This document shows, piece by piece, positions 56,389 to 64,000 of a DNA stretch of 64,000 nucleotides. The stretch's first letter is position 1, and the number at the start of each line of letters is the position of its first letter. A model generated the notes under the pieces. It ran no database searches, was not told the origin of the DNA, and saw only the letters and a program-made list of their open reading frames with translations. Source of the DNA: Ferribacterium limneticum (lineage in GTDB: Bacteria > Pseudomonadota > Gammaproteobacteria > Burkholderiales > Rhodocyclaceae); contig NZ_CP075190.1 of the NCBI RefSeq assembly GCF_020510585.1, forward strand, positions 558,001 to 622,000, given 5' to 3'. Position numbers and translations under genes: made by a program.

Positions 56389-56583
56389 ATGGAGAAACGC
56401 ACAGCCCGTTTGACCATCCTGATCGATCCTCAGAAAAAGAAAATCTTTGAGGAAATCTGCGCGGCCAAGGACCTGACTTCATCCCAGGTTGTCCGTCGCC
56501 TGGTGCGCCAGTACATCATCGAAAATGCCGGCGACCGCGAGTTGCCGGCGTGGCTCAAGCCGAGCGGCAAGGCTGGCGACTAG
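56389..56583 (+). CDS. Small ribbon-helix-helix (CopG/Arc-like) DNA-binding protein
   Basis: A 64-residue protein with the RHH pattern: a short beta strand (TARLTILID), helix A (PQKKKIFEEICAAKD), turn (LTSSQ), and helix B (VVRRLVRQYIIENA). It is basic and has no toxin gene beside it. It is divergent from the SulP gene and three TGTTAAT repeats lie between them, so it is likely a local autoregulator that also controls SulP. Its stop overlaps the convergent small membrane protein gene by 2 bp. Confidence 0.82.
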   Translation: MEKRTARLTILIDPQKKKIFEEICAAKDLTSSQVVRRLVRQYIIENAGDRELPAWLKPSGKAGD

Positions 56584-56912
56584 TCCTGTTCGTTTTCAGG
56601 CGCTTTGCGCACCTTGTCCGGGTGATTTGCGCTGATATAGGCATCGAACTTGGCCTGCATTTGCGGCGACTGCTTGGCCAGTTCGCGCAGAATATGCACC
56701 ACCGCCCACAGCATGACGGCAACCCCGCCGGCGGTGCACGCTACTGCTTCGACGGTCGACGTCGGAAAATTGGCCAGAATCGCCCCCTTGCCGGCGGCAA
56801 ACCAGCTGGCTCCTATACCGACGCAGGCCAGGCCAAACATGTCGACCAGCGCATAGAGAAATATCGGGCCGGTCAGGGTCGGGCGGGGTGGGCGATTGGA
56901 TCGATTGAGCAT
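56580..56912 (-). CDS. Small membrane protein, function unknown
   Basis: A 110-residue protein with two membrane segments (IFLYALVDMFGLACVGIGASWF and AVACTAGGVAVMLWAVVHILREL) and a charged, probably cytoplasmic, C-terminal tail (SPQMQAKFDAYISANHPDKVRKAPENEQD). The ATG at 56912 gives a simple start; an in-frame TTG at 56966 would add 18 polar residues. Neither has a clear ribosome-binding site. I do not recognise the family. Confidence 0.65.
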   Translation of the reverse strand: MLNRSNRPPRPTLTGPIFLYALVDMFGLACVGIGASWFAAGKGAILANFPTSTVEAVACTAGGVAVMLWAVVHILRELAKQSPQMQAKFDAYISANHPDKVRKAPENEQD

Positions 56913-56987
56913 GTGCTTGGCCGGTAGTTGATCGGTTTGTTGATATTTATCAAATAGTCTTGACAAAGCAAAAGTCGAGGCTTGACT

Positions 56988-57198
56988 TATGCACAGAGTT
57001 GGGGCGATTTGGTGCTGGGTTTTTCTGTCTGGCTGATAGATTTGCCAGATTAGGGTGTGAAATTATATTTCATTTAAAATCAACCGCTTAGGCTTGAGCT
57101 CAAGTTTCGGGCAGGGTAAGGAAAATCCTTGTGTAACGGTCACTTAGCGACTTACCCCTTGATTCATTCACAGACTTATCCACAGTTTTTGTGGATAG
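56988..57198. promoter_or_regulatory. DnaA-box-like sites in an AT-rich gap
   Basis: The gap between 56913 and 57327 is AT-rich and without a gene. It holds TTATGCACA (56988-56996), the perfect DnaA box TTATCCACA (57176-57184) and, 5 bases on, the inverted near-match TGTGGATAG (57190-57198). There is no dnaA, parAB or gidA gene nearby, so this is not the replication origin on this evidence; it could titrate DnaA or regulate a promoter. Confidence 0.5.
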
Positions 57199-57327
57199 TT
57201 CAAAAAGCCTAAACGATGTAGCTAGATTGGCTAGCTAAGTTAAAGTGATACCTTAAGTTGTGTCACAATTTTGCTGCAGCGCAGCAGGCGATTCCTTGCT
57301 GCGCCAACCGTTTCGGACGGTGTCAAT

Positions 57328-59418
57328 TTATTTCACTCGCATCCCGGGCTGAGCACCTGAATCGGGCGATAAAAGGAAAATTCCGGAGGTTTTGTCCTCG
57401 GTGTCCGATGCGGCCAAAACCATCCCTTCTGACAACCCGAATTTCATTTTTCGCGGTGCCAGATTGGCCACCATGACGGTCAGGCGACCGATCAGTTGCG
57501 CCGGATCGTAAGCGGCCTTGATGCCGGCGAAGACGTTGCGCGTTTCGTTTTTACCGACATCAAGCGTCAGACGCACCAGCTTGTCGGCACCTTCGACGTG
57601 TTCGGCGTTGGCGATGCGGACAATGCGCAGGTCCACCTTCATGAAGTCGTCTATGTTGCAGAACGGCTCCCATGGGCTTTCGGACTTTACCTCGTTCTGC
57701 TGATGCTCGGCGTGGCGCTGCGGTGACTGCTGCTCCTGAGTCGGGGCCAGCGATTCCTTGTTGGCTTCGACCAGTTTTTCGATCTGTTTCGGATCGACGC
57801 GCGTCATGAGGTGCTCGTAGGCATTAATGCCATGGCCGGCCGCGAGCAGGCTTTGCGTGTCGGTCCAGTTGAGCGGCGCGATGTTGAGGAACTTCTCGAC
57901 CTTGCCAGCGACCACCGGCAGGATAGGCTTGAGCAGTACGGTGAGCAGGCGGAAGAGATTGAGCGCATTGGTGCAGGCAGCGTGCAGCTCGACTTCCTTG
58001 CCTTCCTGCTTGGCCAGTTCCCAGGGCTTGACGCTATCGACGTACTGATTAGCGGCGTCGGTCAGCGCCATGATTTCGCGCATGGCCTTGCCGAATTCAC
58101 GGGCTTCGTAGAGTTCGGCAACGCGACTGGCCGCTTCCTGAATGGACTTGATGGCAGGCAGGTCGGCAGCGGCAGGGGCGAGCTGGCCGTTGAAGCGTTT
58201 GGCGATGAAACCAGCTGAACGGCTGGCGATATTGACGTACTTGCCGACCAGGTCTGAGTTCACCCGGGCGCCGAAATCCTCGAGGTTGAGGTCGATGTCT
58301 TCCATGCTGGCCGACAGCTTGGCGGCATAGTAGTAGCGCAGCCATTCCGGGTTGAGGCCGGTGTCGAGATAGCTCTGGGCGGTGATGAAAGTGCCGCGCG
58401 ATTTCGACATTTTGGCGCCATCGACCGTGAGAAAGCCGTGCGCGAAGATCTTGGTCGGCGTGCGGTAGCCGGCGTGTTGCAGTTCGGCTGGCCAGAACAG
58501 GGCGTGGAAGTAGAGGATGTCCTTGCCGATGAAGTGGTAGAGCTCAGTCGTCGAATCGGGCTTGAAGTATTCGTTGAAATCGAGGCCGTTCCGGCTGCAC
58601 AGGTTCTTGAAGGAGCCCATGTAGCCGATCGGTGCATCGAGCCAGACGTAAAAGTATTTGCCCGGCGCGTCGGGAATCTCGAAGCCGAAGTACGGGGCGT
58701 CGCGGGAAATGTCCCAGTCGGTCAGCTTGTTCTCACCAGGGGCGCCCAGCCATTCCTGCATCTTGTTGGCGGCTTCGTTCTGCAATACGCCGTTGTCGCG
58801 GCTGGTGTATTGGCGCAGGAAAGACTCGCAGCGCGGGTCGGACAGCTTGAAGAAGTAGTGCTCGGAGGTGCGAAGTTCGGGCTTGGCGCCGGAGATGGCG
58901 GAATACGGCTCCTTGAGGTCGGTCGGCGCATAGGCAGCACCGCAGGACTCGCAGTTGTCGCCGTATTGGTCCTTGGCGCCGCATTTCGGGCATTCGCCCT
59001 TGATGAAGCGATCAGGCAGGAATAGCTGTTTGACCGGGTCGTAGTACTGCTCGATGGTCCGTGTTTCGATCAGGCCGGCGGCCTTGAGCTTGCCGTAGAT
59101 GTCGTTGGCGCATTCACGGGTTTCGTCGGAGTGCGTGCTGTAAAAATTGTCAAAACCGACGCCAAAGCCGGCAAAGTCGCGCGAATGCTCGCCATGGACG
59201 CGGGCGATCAGGGCTTCCGGCGTGATGCCTTCCTTTTCGGCGCGCAACATGATCGGCGTGCCGTGCGTGTCGTCGGCGCAGACATACCAGCATTCGTTGC
59301 CGGCCATCTTCTGGAAACGCACCCAGATATCGGTCTGGATGTATTCGACCAGATGGCCAAGGTGAATGGCGCCGTTGGCGTAGGGCAGGGCGGAGGTGAC
59401 GAGTATTTTGCGCGACAT
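57328..59418 (-). CDS. metG: Methionyl-tRNA synthetase
   Basis: A 696-residue class I synthetase that charges tRNA-Met. HIGH-type motif [18 protein letters not shown] at the N-terminus, zinc knuckle [21 protein letters not shown] (about 144-164), KMSKS loop [13 protein letters not shown], and the anticodon-binding domain are present. A Gln-rich linker ([13 protein letters not shown]) leads to the C-terminal tRNA-binding domain ([23 protein letters not shown]), which is the dimeric form. Length is normal. Confidence 0.95.
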   Translation of the reverse strand: MSRKILVTSALPYANGAIHLGHLVEYIQTDIWVRFQKMAGNECWYVCADDTHGTPIMLRAEKEGITPEALIARVHGEHSRDFAGFGVGFDNFYSTHSDETRECANDIYGKLKAAGLIETRTIEQYYDPVKQLFLPDRFIKGECPKCGAKDQYGDNCESCGAAYAPTDLKEPYSAISGAKPELRTSEHYFFKLSDPRCESFLRQYTSRDNGVLQNEAANKMQEWLGAPGENKLTDWDISRDAPYFGFEIPDAPGKYFYVWLDAPIGYMGSFKNLCSRNGLDFNEYFKPDSTTELYHFIGKDILYFHALFWPAELQHAGYRTPTKIFAHGFLTVDGAKMSKSRGTFITAQSYLDTGLNPEWLRYYYAAKLSASMEDIDLNLEDFGARVNSDLVGKYVNIASRSAGFIAKRFNGQLAPAAADLPAIKSIQEAASRVAELYEAREFGKAMREIMALTDAANQYVDSVKPWELAKQEGKEVELHAACTNALNLFRLLTVLLKPILPVVAGKVEKFLNIAPLNWTDTQSLLAAGHGINAYEHLMTRVDPKQIEKLVEANKESLAPTQEQQSPQRHAEHQQNEVKSESPWEPFCNIDDFMKVDLRIVRIANAEHVEGADKLVRLTLDVGKNETRNVFAGIKAAYDPAQLIGRLTVMVANLAPRKMKFGLSEGMVLAASDTEDKTSGIFLLSPDSGAQPGMRVK

Positions 59419-59548
59419 GGATGGGCAAGGCTGGAAAAATAAAGGGCAATTTTACCGCGAGGAAGCAGGGAGGCGATTCACAAATCCCCAAGGCCTATTC
59501 GCTGGCAATTGTTACAGAACGTAAACTAGTATGCTTGATTGGTAAAAC

Positions 59549-59564
59549 ATGATCGATCGATCAT
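59549..59564. promoter_or_regulatory. 16-bp palindrome ATGATCGATCGATCAT
   Basis: A perfect palindrome with two overlapping TCGATC units, 50 bp before the orphan response regulator and 130 bp before metG on the other side. It may be an operator for either gene. The GATC steps also make it a Dam-like methylation target if such an enzyme exists. This is pattern only. Confidence 0.35.
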
Positions 59565-59613
59565 TGCCGAAGAGGCATGATCGGAGCAGAATCGCGGCGA
59601 AATGGGAGGGGTT

Positions 59614-60297
59614 ATGAATTTTGCGGTGGTCGAGGACAGTAGAAGCCAGGCTGAGGTGCTCAAGGCGCTGTTGAAGAGCGAGGGGCATCAGGTCGAAGTG
59701 TTTCCGGACGGGAAATCCTGCATCGAGGCGCTACAGACGCGAAGTTTCGATTTCTTCATCATCGACTGGATTTTGCCTGACATTGGCGGCGACGAAGTGC
59801 TTCGGCATGTGCGCGAAAAGTACGGTTGGGACGTTCCGGTTGTCTTCTGCACGGGCCGCACCGATGAAGAGGCTGCATCGGACATCCTGCGCCTCGGTGC
59901 CGATGACTATATTCCGAAGCCGATCCGCTACATGGAATTCATGGCGCGGATTCACGCGTTGCTGCGCCGCCGCCAGCCACGCGCGGTGACCGTACAGTTT
60001 GGCAGCATCGAGATCGACATGGAAGGTCGGCGCATCAAGCTGGCCGGCGTCGAGGTCGATCTGACTCAGCGCGAGTTTGAACTGGCCGTCATCCTGTTGC
60101 ACAACGTCGGTCGCGTGCTGTCACGCGATGAGCTGCTGACCAGCGTCTGGGCGCGTGATGCCGGGGTCGATACGCGTACGGTTGATACGCATGCCAGCCG
60201 CCTGCGCAAAAAACTTGGGCTGGCCGGCGAAAGCGGGCTGATGCTGTCGTCAGTCTATGGTCAGGGCTATCGCCTGGATAACGTCCATCAGGGCTGA
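59614..60297 (+). CDS. Orphan OmpR-family response regulator
   Basis: A 227-residue regulator. The receiver domain has E7-D8, phospho-acceptor D51 (FFIIDWILPDIGGDEVL) and the YIPKPI lysine near residue 102. The winged-helix DNA-binding domain (about 130-225) has LTQREFELAVILLHNVGRVLSRDELL and the end SVYGQGYRL. The start at 59614 follows GGGAGGGG; an ATG four codons upstream lacks that spacing. No histidine kinase gene is adjacent, so its partner is elsewhere in the genome. Confidence 0.88.
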   Translation: MNFAVVEDSRSQAEVLKALLKSEGHQVEVFPDGKSCIEALQTRSFDFFIIDWILPDIGGDEVLRHVREKYGWDVPVVFCTGRTDEEAASDILRLGADDYIPKPIRYMEFMARIHALLRRRQPRAVTVQFGSIEIDMEGRRIKLAGVEVDLTQREFELAVILLHNVGRVLSRDELLTSVWARDAGVDTRTVDTHASRLRKKLGLAGESGLMLSSVYGQGYRLDNVHQG

Positions 60298-60375
60298 TTT
60301 CAGCCAATGGTTTCGGGTATACTGGACAAAATCACTCGGGTATTGCCCGTTGCTCATCCCAAAACCGGAGTTTCC

Positions 60376-61467
60376 ATGAGTCTTTCAGAACAGCAAATCA
60401 AGGCTGCGCTTTCTGCTGCGGTCGACCCCAATACCGGCAAGGATTTCGTCGCCGGCAAGGCGGTCAAGAATGTGAAAATTGATGGCGCCGATGTGTCGTT
60501 CGACATCGAACTGGGCTACCCGGCAAAAAGCCAGATTGATCCGATCCGCCAGCAGGTAATCGCTGCCGTGCGTAGGCTCCCGGGTGTCGGTAACGTCTCG
60601 GCCAATGTCTTCAGCAAAATCGTCGCCCATTCCGTACAACTCGGCGTCAAGCTATTGCCGGGCGTCAAGAACATCATCGCCATCGCTTCCGGCAAGGGCG
60701 GCGTCGGCAAGAGTACGACAGCAGTTAACCTCGCTCTGGCACTGGCTCAGGAAGGCGCCCGGGTTGGTATTCTCGACGCCGACATTTATGGCCCGTCGCA
60801 GCCGCAAATGCTTGGCCTGGCCGGTCAGCAGCCGGAGTCAAAGGATGGCCAGAGCATGGAGCCGCTGGAGGCTTATGGCGTGCAAGCCATGTCGATCGGC
60901 TTCATGGTCGATGTCGAAACGCCGATGGTTTGGCGTGGCCCGATGGTCTCTCAGGCCTTGGACCAGATGCTGGGTCAGACCAACTGGAATGACGTTGATT
61001 ACCTGATCGTTGATATGCCACCGGGTACCGGCGACATCCAGTTGTCACTGGCCCAGAAGGTGCCGGTGACCGGTGCCGTGATCGTCACCACGCCGCAGGA
61101 CATCGCGCTGATCGACGCGCGCAAGGGGCTGAAGATGTTCGAGAAGGTCAATATTCCGATCATCGGCATCGTCGAAAACATGAGCATCCACATCTGTTCG
61201 AAGTGCGGCCATGAAGAGCATATTTTCGGCTCAGGCGGCGGCGAGAAAATGTGTGCTGACTACGACACTGAATTCCTCGGCAGTTTGCCTCTGGAACTGG
61301 CGATTCGCGAGATGGCCGATGGCGGCAAGCCGACCGTGGTCGGCGCGCCGGATTCGCGTACGGCCGAGATCTATCGCGGCATTGCCCGTCGTATCGCGAT
61401 CAAGATTGGCGAGAAGGCCAAGGACATGACCTCGAAATTCCCCAATATCGTTGTGCAGAACACCTGA
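60376..61467 (+). CDS. apbC: Iron-sulphur cluster carrier ATPase ApbC/Mrp
   Basis: A 363-residue P-loop protein that binds and delivers iron-sulphur clusters. The N-terminal MIP18-like domain (about 1-90) is followed by the deviant Walker [18 protein letters not shown], the switch [14 protein letters not shown] and a Walker [10 protein letters not shown]. The C-terminal cluster-binding pair is CSKCG. The ATG at 60376 follows CCGGAG; the frame is open 23 codons earlier. A terminator separates it from dcd. Confidence 0.94.
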   Translation: MSLSEQQIKAALSAAVDPNTGKDFVAGKAVKNVKIDGADVSFDIELGYPAKSQIDPIRQQVIAAVRRLPGVGNVSANVFSKIVAHSVQLGVKLLPGVKNIIAIASGKGGVGKSTTAVNLALALAQEGARVGILDADIYGPSQPQMLGLAGQQPESKDGQSMEPLEAYGVQAMSIGFMVDVETPMVWRGPMVSQALDQMLGQTNWNDVDYLIVDMPPGTGDIQLSLAQKVPVTGAVIVTTPQDIALIDARKGLKMFEKVNIPIIGIVENMSIHICSKCGHEEHIFGSGGGEKMCADYDTEFLGSLPLELAIREMADGGKPTVVGAPDSRTAEIYRGIARRIAIKIGEKAKDMTSKFPNIVVQNT

Positions 61468-61488
61468 TTTTTATACATGGTGGCCAAC

Positions 61489-61519
61489 AAAGGCGGGTAA
61501 AATCCCGCCTTTGTTTTTT
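61489..61519 (+). terminator. Intrinsic terminator after apbC
   Basis: AAAGGCGGG and CCCGCCTTT pair perfectly around TAAAAT, followed by GTTTTTT. It lies 21 bases after the apbC stop and just before dcd. Confidence 0.92.
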
Positions 61520-61538
61520 GTCGAGCGGAACCGGAAAA

Positions 61539-62105
61539 ATGACCATCAAATCAGACAAGTGGATACGCCGGATGGCGGCAGAGCACGGCATGATCGAGCC
61601 GTTTTCGCCAGAGCTGGTGCGCGAAGCCAATGGTCAGAAAATTGTTTCCTACGGTACCTCCAGCTACGGCTACGATATCCGCTGCGCCCGCGAATTCAAG
61701 GTGTTCACGAATATCAACTCGACGGTGGTCGATCCGAAGAACTTTGATCCGAAGTCCTTCGTAGAGATCGAGTCCGATGTCTGCATCATCCCGCCGAACT
61801 CGTTTGCGCTGGCCCGCACGATGGAATACTTTCGCATTCCGCGCTCGGTATTGACCGTCTGCCTTGGCAAGAGCACCTACGCCCGGTGCGGCATCATCGT
61901 TAACGTCACGCCCTTCGAGCCCGAGTGGGAAGGCTACGTCACGCTGGAGTTTTCCAACACGACGCCACTGCCGGCCAAGATTTACGCCGGCGAAGGTTGC
62001 GCCCAGGTGCTGTTCTTCGAGTCCGACGAAGTCTGCGAGACGTCGTACAAGGACCGTGGTGGCAAGTACCAGGGGCAGGTCGGTGTTACTTTGCCGAAAA
62101 TCTGA
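61539..62105 (+). CDS. dcd: dCTP deaminase
   Basis: A 188-residue enzyme that deaminates dCTP to dUTP for thymidylate synthesis. Family motifs are [80 protein letters not shown] (which includes the conserved Glu) and the C-terminal [13 protein letters not shown]. The start at 61539 gives the exact usual length. The 5' flank (ACCGGAAAAATGACC) resembles the dispersed repeat weakly and is not called as a copy. Confidence 0.95.
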   Translation: MTIKSDKWIRRMAAEHGMIEPFSPELVREANGQKIVSYGTSSYGYDIRCAREFKVFTNINSTVVDPKNFDPKSFVEIESDVCIIPPNSFALARTMEYFRIPRSVLTVCLGKSTYARCGIIVNVTPFEPEWEGYVTLEFSNTTPLPAKIYAGEGCAQVLFFESDEVCETSYKDRGGKYQGQVGVTLPKI

Positions 62106-62176
62106 CGTCAGACCGTAACGAAATCGTCTTATTCTGTGACCCGCTGCGGCGGGTCGCCGCATTTTAAGGATTCAAC

Positions 62177-64000
62177 ATGCGCTTCCACTTCCCCGTCATC
62201 ATCATCGACGAAGACTTCCGTTCGGAGAATACCTCCGGTCTCGGCATCCGGGCGCTGGCCGAAGCCATCGAGAAGGAAGGTCTGGAAGTGCTGGGGGTTA
62301 CCAGCTATGGCGACCTGACCTCGTTCGCCCAGCAGCAGAGCCGCGCTTCGGCCTTCATCCTGTCGATTGACGACGAGGAGCTGGCGCTTGAGCCGGAAGA
62401 GACGCTGGCCGAGCTGCGCGCCTTCGTCAAGGAAATCCGCAACCGCAATGCCGAAATCCCGATCTTCCTGCACGGCGAGACGCGCACTTCGCGCCACATT
62501 CCGAACGACGTGCTGCGCGAACTGCACGGTTTCATCCACATGTTCGAGGACACGCCAGAATTCATCGCCCGCAATGTCAAGCGCGAAGCCCGTGCTTACC
62601 TCGACTCGCTGCCCCCGCCCTTCTTCCGGGCGCTGGTTCATTATGCGGCGGACGGCTCGTATTCCTGGCATTGCCCGGGGCATTCCGGTGGCGTTGCTTT
62701 CCTGAAGTCGCCGGTCGGCCAGATGTTCCACCAGTTTTTTGGCGAGAACATGCTGCGTGCCGACGTCTGCAATGCAGTCGAGGAACTTGGCCAGTTGCTT
62801 GATCACACCGGCCCGGTTGCTGCTTCCGAGCGCAACGCGGCGCGCATCTTCAATTCCGACCACCTCTACTTCGTTACCAACGGTACCTCGACGTCGAACA
62901 AGATCGTCTGGCATTCGACCGTGGCACCGAACGATATCGTGGTCGTCGACCGCAACTGTCACAAGTCCATCCTGCACGCCATCATGATGACCGGGGCGAT
63001 CCCGGTCTTCCTGATGCCGACGCGCAACAACTTCGGCATCATCGGGCCGATCCCGAAGTCCGAATTCCTCTGGGAGAACATCCAGAAGAAGATCGCCGCC
63101 AACCCGTTCATTACCGACAAGACCGCCAAGCCGCGCGTTTTGACAATTACCCAGTCGACCTACGACGGCATCCTCTACAACGTCGAGGACATCAAGCAGG
63201 AGCTGGACGGCAAGATCGATACGCTGCACTTCGATGAAGCCTGGCTGCCGCATGCGGCTTTCCACGATTTCTACGGCGATTACCACGCCATCGGCGCCGA
63301 CCGTCCGCGCTGCAAGGAGTCGATGATTTTCTCGACGCAGTCGACGCACAAACTGCTGGCCGGTTTGAGCCAAGCCTCGCAGATTCTGGTCCAGGATGCC
63401 GAGAACCAGAAGCTCGACCGCGACATCTTCAACGAGGCTTACCTGATGCACACCTCGACCTCGCCGCAGTACTCCATCATCGCCTCTTGCGATGTCGCCG
63501 CGGCGATGATGGAGGAGCCGGCTGGTACGGCACTGGTCGAGGAATCGATTGCCGAAGCTCTCGATTTTCGCCGCGCCATGCGCAAGGTTGACGAGGAGTG
63601 GGGCGCCGACTGGTGGTTCCAGGTCTGGGGGCCGGACGATTTGTCCGAAGAAGGTATCGAGGAACGCGAAGCCTGGATGCTCAAGCCGGGCGAGCGCTGG
63701 CACGGCTTCAACAATCTGGCCGACGGCTTCAACATGCTCGACCCGATCAAGGCGACGATCATCACCCCGGGCCTCGACGTCGATGGCGATTTCGCCGACG
63801 AATTCGGCATCCCGGCCGCCATCGTCACCAAGTACCTGGCCGAGCACGGCGTTATCGTCGAGAAGTGCGGCCTGTACAGTTTCTTCATCATGTTTACCAT
63901 CGGCATCACCAAGGGCCGTTGGAACACGCTGGTGACTGCGCTGCAGCAGTTCAAGGACGATTACGACAAGAATCATCCGCTGTGGAAGGTGCTGCCCGAG
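62177..64000 (+). CDS. Arginine/lysine/ornithine decarboxylase (partial, runs off window)
   Basis: At least 608 residues of a PLP-dependent fold-I amino acid decarboxylase; it runs past the end of the window (members are about 750 long). An N-terminal wing domain (residues about 1-125, receiver-like fold) is followed by the PLP core with VTNGTSTSNKIVWHST, the FDEAWLPHAAF Asp and the PLP lysine in STQSTHKLLAGLSQASQI. These enzymes consume protons while forming a polyamine or diamine. Whether the substrate is arginine, lysine or ornithine cannot be told from sequence alone. AAGGATTCAAC precedes the start. Confidence 0.93.
   Translation, partial: MRFHFPVIIIDEDFRSENTSGLGIRALAEAIEKEGLEVLGVTSYGDLTSFAQQQSRASAFILSIDDEELALEPEETLAELRAFVKEIRNRNAEIPIFLHGETRTSRHIPNDVLRELHGFIHMFEDTPEFIARNVKREARAYLDSLPPPFFRALVHYAADGSYSWHCPGHSGGVAFLKSPVGQMFHQFFGENMLRADVCNAVEELGQLLDHTGPVAASERNAARIFNSDHLYFVTNGTSTSNKIVWHSTVAPNDIVVVDRNCHKSILHAIMMTGAIPVFLMPTRNNFGIIGPIPKSEFLWENIQKKIAANPFITDKTAKPRVLTITQSTYDGILYNVEDIKQELDGKIDTLHFDEAWLPHAAFHDFYGDYHAIGADRPRCKESMIFSTQSTHKLLAGLSQASQILVQDAENQKLDRDIFNEAYLMHTSTSPQYSIIASCDVAAAMMEEPAGTALVEESIAEALDFRRAMRKVDEEWGADWWFQVWGPDDLSEEGIEEREAWMLKPGERWHGFNNLADGFNMLDPIKATIITPGLDVDGDFADEFGIPAAIVTKYLAEHGVIVEKCGLYSFFIMFTIGITKGRWNTLVTALQQFKDDYDKNHPLWKVLPE

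Noticed and set aside
56745..56782. Possible repeat copy in the small membrane protein gene (ACGGTCGACGTCGG, then AAAATTGGCCAG)
   Set aside because: Blocks are altered and spacing is off; too weak to count without a genome-wide model.
56967..57327. Chromosomal replication origin
   Set aside because: There are DnaA-box-like sites but too few, and none of the usual neighbours (dnaA, dnaN, gidA, parAB, rpmH).

Overview
The window is a GC-rich chromosomal segment of a Gram-negative betaproteobacterium, most probably of the Rhodocyclales (Dechloromonas/Azonexus-like). This rests on protein character and gene content: LptE, HolA, a TctD/TctE-type two-component pair beside a porin, a TAXI-type TRAP receptor, PEP-CTERM proteins and many sensory proteins. 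No rRNA, tRNA, CRISPR array, prophage or transposase gene was seen. Coding density is high and almost every gap is accounted for.

Layout. 0-4.7 kb: porin, divergent response regulator/sensor kinase, plsY, folB. 4.8-10.8 kb: mostly minus-strand genes (ZIP transporter, ybaK, small Cys protein, xerD, ogt, gcdH, proA) and one small plus-strand Cys protein. 10.8-15.5 kb: leuS-lptE-holA and a hypothetical gene. 15.7-20.9 kb: uvrD, then a translationally coupled quinone oxidoreductase / membrane TAXI receptor / ParA-like operon. 21-26 kb: CHASE-PAS hybrid kinase, a pirin gene broken by an in-frame stop, a flavodoxin remnant and a double-receiver protein. 26-32.3 kb: two tandem PEP-CTERM proteins, a sialidase-like/membrane protein pair and a haem c-type GGDEF-EAL protein. 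32.3-36.3 kb: enoyl-CoA hydratase, monooxygenase-fold protein, DUF4242-like protein, membrane dihaem peroxidase and an AT-rich orphan gene. 36.3-41 kb: Crp/Fnr regulator, dnaE, cupin. 41-45 kb: a third PEP-CTERM protein with a sigma-54-like promoter, soluble chemoreceptor, HTH-receiver fusion, peroxiredoxin. 45.2-54.2 kb: a five-gene operon encoding DabA and four complex-I-like antiporter subunits. 54.2-57.3 kb: PhnA/YjdM, SulP transporter, ribbon-helix-helix regulator, small membrane protein. 57.3-64 kb: metG, orphan response regulator, apbC/mrp, dcd and the start of an amino-acid decarboxylase.

Two things stand out. The first is a dispersed repeat of about 35-42 bp, with blocks TTTTGGCC and TTTTTTCCGGTTGACCGT. 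Eleven good copies were found by eye. Nine lie within about 100 bp, usually less than 35 bp, downstream of a stop codon, in both orientations; one lies inside dabA and one upstream of two divergent genes. One copy is a nested palindrome, and two copies in inverted orientation bracket a single AT-rich orphan gene. The second is the DabA operon with four different proton-antiporter-like subunits and no NADH- or quinone-reducing subunits, beside a SulP gene whose upstream region carries three TGTTAAT repeats. This looks like an elaborated inorganic-carbon uptake locus.

All calls come from reading the sequence and recognising families; no database search was run.
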